43,287 nt of DNA, taken from assembly GCA_964619405.1 (NCBI GenBank), contig CAZUCF010000008.1:1-43287 (forward strand), read 5' to 3'. Source of the stretch: JABIDZ01 sp964619405 (lineage in GTDB: Archaea > Iainarchaeota > Iainarchaeia > Iainarchaeales > JAAZKV01). Position 1 is the first letter of the stretch. Every line of letters starts with the position of its first letter. The notes beneath the pieces are model-generated. The model ran no database searches, was not told the DNA's origin, and was given only the letters and a program-made list of their open reading frames with translations. Position numbers and translations under genes: made by a program. This document shows positions 7,761-16,287 of the stretch, piece after piece.

Positions 7761-9155
7761 TTAACCAACTACATTTAATCTCTGTTTAAGTATGTTTTTA
7801 AAATCTTTTAAAAGTTTTGAATTATTATAATGAAGCCCATCATGCCATTCTTCTTGTTTTAAGTGATTTTTTATTGCACTTTCTAAAAAAAGAACAGTTT
7901 CTTTATTCAACTCAACAGACATTGTTTTGTTTAAAATAATATTATTAAAATAATTAAGCATTTTTTTATTTTTTGACTCTGCTAACTTAAAATAAATTTC
8001 TAAATAAATATTTCTTAAATATTTCTTAAATTCGGGTCGCAATATTTTTGAAAGCGCAATTAATTCAAATGACCTATTAAGTGATTCAATTGAACTTTCT
8101 ATTAATACATTTTCATTATTATTCGATAAATTTTTATTAGAATTTATTAAATATTTATAAACTAAAAAAACTTTATACAAATAATATTCATACATATTTG
8201 AAAATTCAGCATGAGTATTTCCATAATACTTAATATTATCACATATTTCTTTGACCCAATAATTTAGATAATAAACCCACATGTGATCTTCAAAATTATT
8301 CTTAAAAGCACGATTTAACATATTATCAAAAAATTGAATCCCAATATGAACTTTTGACTTATTTTTTACAGTATCATATCTCTCCTCAAAAATATTATTT
8401 TCATCAATTTTTAATTTTCTCTGAGTTTTTAAATAATTTATAACTTCTTCACCAATTGGCCTCCAAATTAATGCTTTTTGACATTTATTCAAATCATTAA
8501 AAATATAATTAATAATTTTTTTGTTTCCATTAAATGATTCATCAAGTTCAAAATACAATCGGCTATTTTGATTATTGATTAAATTATTAGCAATTTTATT
8601 CCACAAATCAGATTCGTCTTCATTTATACCCTCAAAAAGGATTTTTAAAACTAAATTAACATTATTTTTTGTTATATAATTTATAAATCCTGGATTATTT
8701 ATTAAATCCATTTTAAAAGGTTTAGAAAATTCTTTTTTACAAAAAAATATTTCTTCAAAGTATATTTCAATATAATTTGTTAATTCTGAAAAATTGTTTT
8801 TGTTTAATACTGATTTTAAATTATCAAAATAACTTTTCTTATTTTTTATTTTAATTGAATTTAATATAATCCAAAATAGTATAGTTATGCAAGTAGACAA
8901 TAAAATTAATAATATTGTAATTATTAAATTCCAAGTTATTAAAAAGTTCCCAAGACTGATAATTCTAAAAGAATTTTGATCAGTTATAAAGATATTAAGA
9001 ATTATTAAAAAAAGCATTAAAGAAAATAGTAAAATGAATAAGATTTTATCAAAATAATTTATTTTAAAAATTAAATTCTTTTTTTTGTGCTCTTCGCTTA
9101 TACTATAAAGTGATATTAAAAATCCAATTAAAGTTAAGATAATTATAAAATCCAT
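7761..9155 (-). CDS. Membrane-anchored protein of unknown function inside the RM operon
   Basis: This 464-residue protein starts with three likely transmembrane helices (about residues 2-18, 38-58 and 68-100), followed by a long, asparagine/lysine-rich and mostly helical region presumably in the cytoplasm. No family was recognised and no catalytic motif is evident. Its start codon overlaps the hsdS stop (TAATG), and its stop lies one base before the hsdR ATG, so it is a full member of the operon. Standard type I loci contain only hsdR, hsdM and hsdS. The membrane anchor may tether or sense the restriction complex, or act as a membrane effector; this is inference. Confidence 0.7.
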   Translation of the reverse strand: MDFIIILTLIGFLISLYSISEEHKKKNLIFKINYFDKILFILLFSLMLFLIILNIFITDQNSFRIISLGNFLITWNLIITILLILLSTCITILFWIILNSIKIKNKKSYFDNLKSVLNKNNFSELTNYIEIYFEEIFFCKKEFSKPFKMDLINNPGFINYITKNNVNLVLKILFEGINEDESDLWNKIANNLINNQNSRLYFELDESFNGNKKIINYIFNDLNKCQKALIWRPIGEEVINYLKTQRKLKIDENNIFEERYDTVKNKSKVHIGIQFFDNMLNRAFKNNFEDHMWVYYLNYWVKEICDNIKYYGNTHAEFSNMYEYYLYKVFLVYKYLINSNKNLSNNNENVLIESSIESLNRSFELIALSKILRPEFKKYLRNIYLEIYFKLAESKNKKMLNYFNNIILNKTMSVELNKETVLFLESAIKNHLKQEEWHDGLHYNNSKLLKDFKNILKQRLNVVG

Positions 9156-10294
9156 TATAACTCAGCCTTTCCTTCTAAAAAACAATTAGTTAACTTATTT
9201 TTCATTTTAATTAAATAATTCTTATTAATTATTAAATTTTTTTCAAAAATAACAAATGAATTATAAATCGAAATAATTTTATGACATTCTTCTAATTTAT
9301 TTGGTTTTGGAAATAATATTTTTAAAAACTGCTTAATATCTAGATTTTTTTGAGCTGGACCTCTTCCACAAAAATAAACTTTTCTTTGATTTATTGTTAA
9401 GAAAATACCTAAGTATTCTTTAGGTATATAATCTATAGGATTTATAGTCAACCCAGAATCAAGTAAGTAAAATTTTCCTGAAACAAAACGAACACATTCT
9501 TCAGACATGGCAAATCTAGCAATTAAAAATTCATTTTCTCTTGAATAAGAATCAGTATAAAAACTAACTCCGCCACCACCATAAACTGGATATTTTGTAC
9601 CTTTATCTTTTTTTTGAGTAATCCGCAAACCAAAATTTGGAGTCATTACAGATCCAAGTTCAACCAACCCCCATTCTTCAGGTATTTCTCCGATTTCGGT
9701 TTTTTTGAATTTTTTGTGCCCAATTCCTTTAGTTAATAATTCATTTAATAACCCTTGTTTTAATTTTTCATTTAATTTAATTAATTTTTCAGTTTTTTCA
9801 ATATTATCTTCAATCGCCCAAAGAAGTTCAGCAATCTTTTTTTGTTCATCTAAAGGAGGTAGTCTAAATTCTTGTTTAGCTAGAATTTTCCATTTTATTG
9901 TTGGAGACATTGATCCTTCTGAAATCGAATGTGCAATTTTCCAAAAGACACTTGATTGTAAAAAACAAGGTAAGAAATCTGGATAAATTTGATTGCTTTT
10001 TGGTCTAAAAATCATTGAGTGTGCTGAAACAACTGCGTCTCTATCAGTGACGGCTACTTTCCTTAAATAAGAATTTCTTTTTCCAAAAATTATATCTCCT
10101 TTTTTACATAAAAACTTAGTTGCATTCACATCTGCTGTTGATCCAAATCGTTTGATTCTTATTTGATCAGTATCAATATGGTCTAATCCAATATAGTATT
10201 CTAAACCTGATTCAGAAGGCTTTTCAATTCTGTCCGTTATGTTTTCAACAAAATCTTCAAACTTTAAAGTTATCCAGTCTTTTTTAGTTTTCAT
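9155..10294 (-). CDS. hsdS: Type I restriction enzyme, HsdS specificity subunit
   Basis: The protein is 379 aa when started at the ATG at 10294, which forms an ATGA overlap with the upstream hsdM. The longer frame to 10366 would overlap that gene by 76 bases and lacks family character. It has two target-recognition domains, about residues 1-170 (from DWITLKFEDFVENI) and 205-340 (from IPEEWGLVELGSV). Each is followed by a conserved helical spacer: LPPLDEQKKIAELLWAIED with a long coil in the middle, and a helix ending in NCFLEGKAEL at the C-terminus. Two domains imply a bipartite recognition sequence, which cannot be read from sequence. HsdS is the part most prone to exchange. Confidence 0.93.
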   Translation of the reverse strand: MKTKKDWITLKFEDFVENITDRIEKPSESGLEYYIGLDHIDTDQIRIKRFGSTADVNATKFLCKKGDIIFGKRNSYLRKVAVTDRDAVVSAHSMIFRPKSNQIYPDFLPCFLQSSVFWKIAHSISEGSMSPTIKWKILAKQEFRLPPLDEQKKIAELLWAIEDNIEKTEKLIKLNEKLKQGLLNELLTKGIGHKKFKKTEIGEIPEEWGLVELGSVMTPNFGLRITQKKDKGTKYPVYGGGGVSFYTDSYSRENEFLIARFAMSEECVRFVSGKFYLLDSGLTINPIDYIPKEYLGIFLTINQRKVYFCGRGPAQKNLDIKQFLKILFPKPNKLEECHKIISIYNSFVIFEKNLIINKNYLIKMKNKLTNCFLEGKAEL

Positions 10295-11757
10295 TTTATA
10301 ACCTCTATTAGGTTTTTGAATAATTCTTCTTTTGATTTTGCAACACTTTTTGATGATTGTTCCCAATTAGATATTACTTCTTTTATAGGAGCATCAATTT
10401 CTCCCAAGTCATATTTTTCTATGTAAAATGGAACATTTAAGTTGTAGTCTTTTTCAGCAACTTCTTCAATTGGTGCAACATAGGATTTTTTTGAAACATT
10501 TGAATAATCTAAATATAATTTATGTAAATTTTTTATATTTTCTTTTGATAGGAACGCCATTTGTTTCTCTTGAACAGCTTCATCAAAACCATTAACGAAT
10601 AATATTTTTCCTTTTCTATTCTTGGGCTTATTTTTATTGCAAATAACAATACAACTTTCCATCACAGAATTATAAAACAAATTTTTTCCAAGCCCAATAA
10701 CGGTGTCGACAATATCGCTTTCAATTAATTGTTTACGCATATCTCTTTCCGAATCTCTGAATAATATTCCGTGTGGCCAGAGTATTGCGCATCTCCCTGT
10801 GTCTTCTTTTAAAGAACAGATTATGTGTTGGAAGAATGCATAGTCGGCACATCCTTGTGGAGGTGTTCCATAAATATTTCTTCCCCAGGGATCATGTTGC
10901 CATGCATCTCTATTCCATCTTTTTATTGAGTAAGGCGGATTGGCTAAACAAATATCAAATTTTTTTACTTTATCATTTTCAGTAAAAGCAGGGTTCGATA
11001 GAGTATCACCTCTTACAATATGGAAGTCTTCTATTCCGTGAATAAACATGTTCATTCTTGCTATTCCGGAAGTTATCAAGTTTATTTCTTGTCCATAAAG
11101 TTTTATGTTTCTCCATTCTTGACCTTTGTCTTTTACTTTTATTACAGCATTTAATAGCATTCCGCCAGAACCACAAGTTGGATCATAAATACTTTCGTTT
11201 GGTTTTGGGTCAACTATTAGAGTCATTAATTCTACAACTGTTCTATTTGTATAAAATTCTGCAGCAGTGTGTCCAGAATCATCTGCAAATTTTTTTATTA
11301 AATATTCATAAGCTGTCCCAAATTCATCTTGGGGAACATTTTCTATTGTTAGTTTTATTGTTGAAAAGTGTTCGATTAAATCAATTAATATTTTGTCAGA
11401 TAATCGATTTTTGTTTGTCCAGTTAGTGTCTCCAAATATTCCAAATAATTTGTCGGGATTTTCTTTTTCTATTGTTCGCATTGCTTCTCTAATTGCTAAA
11501 CCAACATCTGTTGTTACTTGTCTTACATCTTCCCAGTGTACTCCTTTTGGTATTTTGAAAGCATGGTTTTCTGGAAAGTCTTCTCCAGATTTTTTTATTG
11601 ATTCTTCTGCTTCTTCATCATAAACATCAGAAATTCTTTTGAAAAACATTAATGGAAAAATAATGCTTTTGTATTCGCCGGGATCAATTACTCCTCTTAA
11701 CAAAGTTGCGGCTCCCCAGAGATAGCTTTCTAATTGTTTTTGTGGTATTGCTGTCAT
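10291..11757 (-). CDS. hsdM: Type I DNA methyltransferase HsdM, second copy
   Basis: This 488-residue N6-adenine methyltransferase has motif I DPTCGSGG (residues 192-199) for S-adenosylmethionine and motif IV NPPY (273-276) for catalysis. The helical N-terminal HsdM domain (YLWGAATLLRG, FPLMFFKRISD) is complete. It overlaps the first hsdM by ATGA and hsdS by ATGA. It is colinear with the first hsdM, with no visible gap across the first ~280 residues, so the two arose by duplication or by recruitment of a close relative. The AEFYT segment is followed by Asn (NRTVV), where the other copy has the usual Pro (PRQIV). Catalytic motifs look intact. Confidence 0.94.
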   Translation of the reverse strand: MTAIPQKQLESYLWGAATLLRGVIDPGEYKSIIFPLMFFKRISDVYDEEAEESIKKSGEDFPENHAFKIPKGVHWEDVRQVTTDVGLAIREAMRTIEKENPDKLFGIFGDTNWTNKNRLSDKILIDLIEHFSTIKLTIENVPQDEFGTAYEYLIKKFADDSGHTAAEFYTNRTVVELMTLIVDPKPNESIYDPTCGSGGMLLNAVIKVKDKGQEWRNIKLYGQEINLITSGIARMNMFIHGIEDFHIVRGDTLSNPAFTENDKVKKFDICLANPPYSIKRWNRDAWQHDPWGRNIYGTPPQGCADYAFFQHIICSLKEDTGRCAILWPHGILFRDSERDMRKQLIESDIVDTVIGLGKNLFYNSVMESCIVICNKNKPKNRKGKILFVNGFDEAVQEKQMAFLSKENIKNLHKLYLDYSNVSKKSYVAPIEEVAEKDYNLNVPFYIEKYDLGEIDAPIKEVISNWEQSSKSVAKSKEELFKNLIEVIK

Positions 11758-13223
11758 TTTATTTTCACTTCCTTGAGAAGTTTTTTTACTTTTTCTTCTG
11801 ATTCAATAAATTCATTATAAGCTTTTTCAAGTTCTTTGTAAGTTGCTTTTATGTTAATGTCTTCGGCTTCTTGTTTTTTTGAAACATATCTAGTGATATT
11901 TAGGTTGAACTCATTTTTTTGTATTTCTTCAATTGGAACTATTTTGCTTCTATTTTCAATATTTTCCCATTTATCATAAACGCTTAGTAAATAGTCTGAG
12001 TGTTCTTCGTTGAAAAAGTTTTGATTTCTTCCTTTTTGAAATTGATCAGAACCATCTACAAACAATACTTTTTGTTTTTTATCCTTTGGTTTATTTGCTT
12101 TAAAAATTAAAATACATGCACTTATTCCAGTTCCATAAAATAGGTTTGGTCCTAAACCAATTACTGCTTCTAATAAATCTTCTTCTAATAATTTTTCTCT
12201 TATTCTTGCTTCTATTCCACTTCTAAATAATGCTCCGTGTGGCAATACTATCGCCATTCTTCCGTTAGGTTTTGCCATCGATGTTATCATGTGTTGTACC
12301 CAAGCATAATCTCCACTATTGTCTGATGGTGTTCCAGCTATATTTCTTCCATAAGGATCATGAGTCCAGTTTTGTGCACCCCAATTTTTTAATGAGAAAG
12401 GCGGATTTGCTATTACTACATCAAATTGTGATAATAAGTCTCCATTATGGAATGCTGGTTCTCTTAGTGTGTCTCCTCGAATTATTTGAAAGTCTTCTAT
12501 TCCGTGTAAGAATAAGTTTATTCTTGCTATTGCTGATGTTGTTAGATTTTTTTCTTGTCCATATAATTTTAGTGTTCTTACGTCTTCGTTGTTTTTTTGC
12601 ACAAAATGGTATGCTTCAAGTAACATTCCGCCAGAACCACATGCGGGATCATAAATGCTTTCTTTTTCTTTTGGTTTTAGGATGTTTGCCATTAGTGCAA
12701 CTATTTGTCGGGGAGTGTAGAATTCTCCAGCTTTTCTGTTTGTTAAATCAGCAAATTTTTTTATTAAATATTCATAAGCTTGTCCTAAAATATCAGGTTC
12801 TACATTTCTTTTTGACAAACTTTTTTCTGAAAAATGTTCAACTAAATTAACTAATAATTCATCAGATAATCTGTTTTTGTTTGTCCAATTAACATCTCCA
12901 AAAACACCATATAAAGTGTCAGGGTTTGCTTTTTCTATTTCTCTAAAAGCATATTGTATTGCTTGCCCAACGTTTTCTGTTTTTTCTCTAATGTCTTTCC
13001 AATGCGCATTTTCTGGAATTAAAAAAGAATGGTTTTCAGGAAAATCTTCCCCCATTTCTTTTATTGCATCAGCATATTCTTCATCATAAATATCAGAAAT
13101 TCTTTTAAAAAATAACAATGGAAAAATATATGCTTTAAAATCAGAAGCATCAACAGGTCCACGCAAAATATTTGCCGCTCCCCAAAGCCATTGTTCGAGT
13201 TCTGACAAAGTTATTTTTTCCAT
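11754..13223 (-). CDS. hsdM: Type I DNA methyltransferase HsdM, first copy
   Basis: This 489-residue protein has motif I DPACGSGG (192-199), motif IV NPPF (273-276), the GEFYTPRQIV segment (166-175) and the N-terminal HsdM domain (WLWGAANILRG, FPLLFFKRISD). It is the first gene of the operon, reading from a divergent promoter region shared with the plus-strand gene at 13357. Type I enzymes use two HsdM and one HsdS subunit. With two different hsdM genes and a single hsdS, a heterodimer M1-M2-S is possible, as is a leftover from a second system. Both copies are full length, which argues against simple decay. Confidence 0.94.
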   Translation of the reverse strand: MEKITLSELEQWLWGAANILRGPVDASDFKAYIFPLLFFKRISDIYDEEYADAIKEMGEDFPENHSFLIPENAHWKDIREKTENVGQAIQYAFREIEKANPDTLYGVFGDVNWTNKNRLSDELLVNLVEHFSEKSLSKRNVEPDILGQAYEYLIKKFADLTNRKAGEFYTPRQIVALMANILKPKEKESIYDPACGSGGMLLEAYHFVQKNNEDVRTLKLYGQEKNLTTSAIARINLFLHGIEDFQIIRGDTLREPAFHNGDLLSQFDVVIANPPFSLKNWGAQNWTHDPYGRNIAGTPSDNSGDYAWVQHMITSMAKPNGRMAIVLPHGALFRSGIEARIREKLLEEDLLEAVIGLGPNLFYGTGISACILIFKANKPKDKKQKVLFVDGSDQFQKGRNQNFFNEEHSDYLLSVYDKWENIENRSKIVPIEEIQKNEFNLNITRYVSKKQEAEDINIKATYKELEKAYNEFIESEEKVKKLLKEVKIK

Positions 13224-13267
13224 ATTAAATATTAATCTAAGAATCTTTATATTACTTATACTATAGA

Positions 13268-13301
13268 CTTAGCTAAGTTAGAATTTTAATTAATCTAACT
13301 T
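13268..13301. promoter_or_regulatory. Palindromes in the divergent promoter region of the RM operon
   Basis: The 133-base region between hsdM and the divergent 13357 gene holds a perfect 10-bp palindrome CTTAGCTAAG (13268-13277). It overlaps an 8-bp inverted repeat AAGTTAGA / TCTAACTT (13275-13282 and 13294-13301). TATA-like sequences for the minus strand (TATAGTATAAG, around 13255-13265) lie beside them. An operator for a regulator controlling both directions is plausible; which protein binds is unknown. Confidence 0.45.
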
Positions 13302-13356
13302 CATTAAATTATTTAAAATAACTACTTTTTTAATTACAATGTAGTAAAATAACACT

Positions 13357-14310
13357 ATGGCAAAATACAAATTATTCCCATATAAAATAAGATTAATGAA
13401 AGATGAAAAAGAAATTAAAGATTATACAAAAATAAAACTAAAGGATAATTCTGTTATTAACATATCTGAATTATTATACTTATTTATTACTCAATATTGT
13501 AAGAAAACATTTGACTCAAAAGAAAAAATGAAAACTGCTCGATTTAATGAAGTCACACTTAGCAAAAATAAACACCAAATATATGGAAGGTTACAGGTTG
13601 GCGATTATGGTCTTGAAACAGACTTTTTTGATATTAAGTTTAAGAAAACTAAACCTCGAGCTAGAGTTGCAACTGATTCAGAAGAGTATCCTTTATTCTT
13701 TTTAACACATGTGTCAAAATCAAATTCAGTTTATTTAATACTTTTTTCATTTAAACAATTTGGTGGAAAAACAATTTTTAGTGAAGCGTTTGATGAATTT
13801 CTGAATGAAAAAACTGATGTTATTTATTCAAGAATTACTCCATTAATTCAAAAAGAACTAATTGATGAATATATAAAAAAGAATAAAATTGTTGAACTAA
13901 AATTTATTAAAAGAAAAGTCCCAAAAGATATTGCAGATAAAGCTTGTTTAAAAAATCCAGATGATGTTTTTGAAACACATTCATTTAAAGCAAAAAAAAA
14001 TAAAGAGTTATTTTTAAAAACCAAAAATAGTTATTCTGAAATTGCAGAAAATGTAAAATATTGGTATTATGAAATCACTCAAGAAAAATATGACTTAGTA
14101 AAAGCAGTTATAGAAAATGAAGGTAGTAGAAAAACAGTATCTTTAACAAAACAAAAGTTTCGTGAGTCCATGGATCTTAAAAAAACTGATTTAACAATCG
14201 ATAATAGTGGTTTTCCCACAACAAGTAGCCTTTTTAATAACGCAAAAATATATATGAAAGACATTTTTATAAAAAACGGTGAGGAGAGTGTTGTTGATGC
14301 AAATATTTGA
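13357..14310 (+). CDS. Unknown protein, 317 aa, paired with a small membrane protein
   Basis: The protein appears to be an intact cytoplasmic alpha/beta protein. Characteristic stretches are YGRLQVGDYGLETD near residue 90, a strand-rich centre (LFFLTHV, VYLILFSFKQFGGKTIF), ITPLIQKELIDEYIKKN, and VELKFIKRKVPKDIAD near 190. I believe this belongs to a widespread uncharacterised bacterial/archaeal family seen in accessory regions, but I cannot attach a name. It is divergent from the restriction operon, and its 3' end overlaps the start of the following membrane-protein gene. A soluble protein plus a small membrane protein in a defence island suggests a sensor/effector pair (inference). Confidence 0.65.
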   Translation: MAKYKLFPYKIRLMKDEKEIKDYTKIKLKDNSVINISELLYLFITQYCKKTFDSKEKMKTARFNEVTLSKNKHQIYGRLQVGDYGLETDFFDIKFKKTKPRARVATDSEEYPLFFLTHVSKSNSVYLILFSFKQFGGKTIFSEAFDEFLNEKTDVIYSRITPLIQKELIDEYIKKNKIVELKFIKRKVPKDIADKACLKNPDDVFETHSFKAKKNKELFLKTKNSYSEIAENVKYWYYEITQEKYDLVKAVIENEGSRKTVSLTKQKFRESMDLKKTDLTIDNSGFPTTSSLFNNAKIYMKDIFIKNGEESVVDANI

Positions 14311-14743
14311 TATTCGAAGAATAATCATTGAAAATTGGAAATATTTAAATGCATCCACACACAAAATAAATCTCGCATTAATTTTTTTTATTAGCCCAAT
14401 AATTCTAACAACAACACTAATATTTTTCAAAATGTATATAAACAATACTTTTGTTGATACCCTTACAAATTTTTCTGGAATAATTATTGGATTTATTGTA
14501 GCTTTATTAGGAATAATTTATTCTGCAAAGATTTCAGATAAAAAAGAATTGAGAAAACAATTAATCACAAATTCTATGTACACAATAATAATAGGTATTT
14601 TATTAGTGGTGTTCTTACTTTATGCTATAATTTCTGCATTTGCAAGTATCGCTGTATTAAGCTTTATTGTATATATGATAACAATACATTTCTTCCTAAT
14701 GATTTTAATTGTCTTTAAAAGAATTTATGCACTAATGAATTGA
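14297..14743 (+). CDS. Small membrane protein, 148 aa, partner of 13357-14310
   Basis: The protein has four likely transmembrane helices, around ALIFFISPIILTTTLIFF, FSGIIIGFIVALLGIIY, YTIIIGILLVVFLLYAI and VLSFIVYMITIHFFLMIL. A short cytoplasmic loop (SAKISDKKELRKQL) separates the two pairs. I chose the ATG at 14297 because GAGGAG lies about ten bases upstream; the frame could also begin at GTG 14279 or 14288. It overlaps the preceding gene by 14 bases, indicating coupled expression. Four-helix proteins of this size serve as membrane effectors in several defence systems, but no family was recognised. Confidence 0.65.
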   Translation: MQIFDIRRIIIENWKYLNASTHKINLALIFFISPIILTTTLIFFKMYINNTFVDTLTNFSGIIIGFIVALLGIIYSAKISDKKELRKQLITNSMYTIIIGILLVVFLLYAIISAFASIAVLSFIVYMITIHFFLMILIVFKRIYALMN

Positions 14744-14753
14744 TAAAAAAACA

Positions 14754-15413
14754 CTAAACCTTCTCACACCATTGACATGTTTTTTGAGGACAATTGTCAT
14801 CTAAACATTCAATTGCTTGTTTGAATATTTTTTCTGCATTTTTTGGGTTTGTTTTGATTTTTTTTAGGATTGTGTCAAATATTACTTCCCCTGTTTCAGT
14901 TACTGTTGAAGGAATATAAAATAGTAAGAAAGTATAGTCTTCAGTTTTGTAACCATTTTTTCTTAGTAAAAAATTGTATGTGTCCATTTGAAATTGATAG
15001 TGTTCGTGAGTGTCTTCTTTTAGTGGAAAACCTCTTGTCTTATAGTCAAGAACAATTAATTTATCTTCGTTTTTTAGTAAGTTATCTATTGCCCCGTGCC
15101 AAAGATTTCCTTTTTCATCAGTGTATTTTATTCCTTTGAAATTTGATTGCCATTCGTTAAGCAACTCTTTCTCTTTAATAGTCTCTCCAAATAATTTGGT
15201 TCCATCACAATAACCATTTTCACATATTTCTGGAGGCAACATATTTTTATCTCTAAATCTTTCAAAATGTTCTTTTAGAATTTTGTCCATCCCACTTGGA
15301 AGACTTGGAAATATTCCATTAGGCCTTTTCCAAACATTGTGTTTATCTAACCAAAAACATCGCGGGCATTCTAAAAATAAGTTTACTGCACTTGGAGATA
15401 ATTTATAACTCAT
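14754..15413 (-). CDS. Cas4/RecB-like PD-(D/E)xK nuclease with cysteine cluster
   Basis: This 219-residue protein contains the PD-(D/E)xK core as WHGAIDNLL (Asp110) and LIVLDYKTRG (Asp123, Lys125), followed by the helix motif QFQMDTY typical of RecB-family nucleases. Cysteines at 16 and 19 near the N-terminus and at 203, 208, 213 and 216 at the C-terminus (CPQKTCQWC) match the iron-sulfur cluster arrangement of Cas4 and AddB-type nucleases. No CRISPR array or other cas gene is present, so it is best seen as a stand-alone Cas4-like exonuclease of a mobile element, perhaps for recombination or replication. It is the first of a minus-strand run down from the integrase side. Confidence 0.8.
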   Translation of the reverse strand: MSYKLSPSAVNLFLECPRCFWLDKHNVWKRPNGIFPSLPSGMDKILKEHFERFRDKNMLPPEICENGYCDGTKLFGETIKEKELLNEWQSNFKGIKYTDEKGNLWHGAIDNLLKNEDKLIVLDYKTRGFPLKEDTHEHYQFQMDTYNFLLRKNGYKTEDYTFLLFYIPSTVTETGEVIFDTILKKIKTNPKNAEKIFKQAIECLDDNCPQKTCQWCEKV

Positions 15414-15415
15414 AT

Positions 15416-15943
15416 TTATTCCTTCTGATTTATTTCGATTTTAGTTTCCTTTTTCCAAAATTTTATTTTTGTCACAATCTTTCTGGTTATTCCAAAACTA
15501 AAAAATACAAAATCTATTAATAAAAATGAAAACAAAGCAAGTTCTATTGCAACAGAAATAGCAAGTATAAAATAAGTATTTTGTATATATTGCATTTCAA
15601 TAAATTCATTTCTTAAATTATAATAATTAGTATTATTGTTTTCTATATTAGCAATAACATAATTCAAATCTTTCTTTATTTCAATAAAATCTTCTTTTGT
15701 AATTTCAGTATTTTTTAAATTTTCATATTCATTAATCCAAAAAGCTTTCTCGCTATTGGCAACATTCAACTCATTTTTAGTTTTTTCTAATTCGCTTTCT
15801 AAAGTATTGATTCTTTTTTCATAAGGTTGCGAAAAATTTGCTGTTAAAAGACCTAACAAAGGGGAAATTGCAGCTATAACTAACATAACTACTAATAAAG
15901 CAATTATTCCCTCGCCTATTCCTTGCTGACCTTTAGAATCCAT
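15416..15943 (-). CDS. Coiled-coil membrane protein with pilin-like N-terminus
   Basis: The N-terminus, MDSKGQQGIGEGIIALL followed by a hydrophobic stretch, resembles the archaeal type IV pilin-like pattern: a basic residue, Gly, then Gln and a Glu five residues on, before a hydrophobic helix. That could be cut by a prepilin peptidase or simply be a membrane anchor. A coiled coil follows (about 45-115, EKRINTLESELEKTKNELN), then a second hydrophobic segment (about 122-150) and a basic tail. The stop lies two bases before the start of the nuclease gene. Function is unknown. Two membrane segments argue against a standard pilin. Confidence 0.6.
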   Translation of the reverse strand: MDSKGQQGIGEGIIALLVVMLVIAAISPLLGLLTANFSQPYEKRINTLESELEKTKNELNVANSEKAFWINEYENLKNTEITKEDFIEIKKDLNYVIANIENNNTNYYNLRNEFIEMQYIQNTYFILAISVAIELALFSFLLIDFVFFSFGITRKIVTKIKFWKKETKIEINQKE

Positions 15944-15953
15944 ATTAATATTC

Positions 15954-16133
15954 TTAAAATTGTTTTTTTAATAGTTTGCTAGGTCCCTTGCCACCATAAT
16001 AGATATCGAAATAAACAATCTCAATAAGAGTAATCCAAATCATTAAAATTAATGTTAACCAATGATTATTTTCTTTATTGTTTTTAAAAACAATTAATTT
16101 GAGATTATTGTGCTTATTTAAATCCCATTCCAT
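15954..16133 (-). CDS. Possible 59-aa single-pass membrane protein
   Basis: An ATG at 16133 opens a frame of 59 residues with one membrane segment (about WLTLILMIWITLIEIVY) and a basic C-terminus (SKLLKKQF). It overlaps the 3' end of the zinc-finger gene by 20 bases in another frame, so coupled translation is possible. A longer version of this frame (to 16241) runs through the zinc-finger gene and is not credible upstream of 16133. Support is limited to the membrane segment and spacing. Confidence 0.4.
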   Translation of the reverse strand: MEWDLNKHNNLKLIVFKNNKENNHWLTLILMIWITLIEIVYFDIYYGGKGPSKLLKKQF

Positions 16134-16287
16134 TACAACTAGGACATTTTGTTGATGAATATGGATCAACTCTTTTTCCTTTACAATAAGGACATATTGT
16201 GTAACCATAAACTCCAGTCCCTTTGCATTGCGGGCACACAATTGGATTTATATATCCTAAGCCATTACACTGCTGGCAAAATCTCAT
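16114..16287 (-). CDS. 57-aa DnaJ-type zinc-finger protein
   Basis: Translation from ATG 16287 gives 57 residues with four CxxCxGxx-like units: CQQCNGLG, CPQCKGTG, CPYCKGKR and CPSCNGMG. This is the cysteine-rich zinc-binding module of DnaJ, here without J or substrate-binding domains. Eight cysteines would bind two zinc ions. It overlaps the upstream 150-aa gene by 23 bases. The out-of-frame 95-aa reading (15954-16241) is a shadow of this gene. Similar small proteins occur in phages and mobile elements as putative chaperone or redox modules; the role here is unknown. Confidence 0.8.
   Translation of the reverse strand: MRFCQQCNGLGYINPIVCPQCKGTGVYGYTICPYCKGKRVDPYSSTKCPSCNGMGFK

Noticed and set aside
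10294..10366. N-terminal extension of HsdS
   Set aside because: It overlaps the end of hsdM by 76 bases and does not resemble HsdS; the ATG at 10294 gives the usual ATGA coupling.
13357..14743. Kiwa (KwaA/KwaB) system
   Set aside because: Only the size pair and the membrane protein are similar; the gene order is reversed and no shared motif was recognised.
14754..15413. Cas4-like nuclease as a sign of a CRISPR-Cas locus
   Set aside because: No repeat-spacer array or other cas gene was found in the window.
15954..16241. 95-codon minus-strand frame
   Set aside because: Its first part is an out-of-frame reading of the 57-aa four-CxxC zinc-finger gene; only the last 59 codons are kept as a possible small membrane protein.
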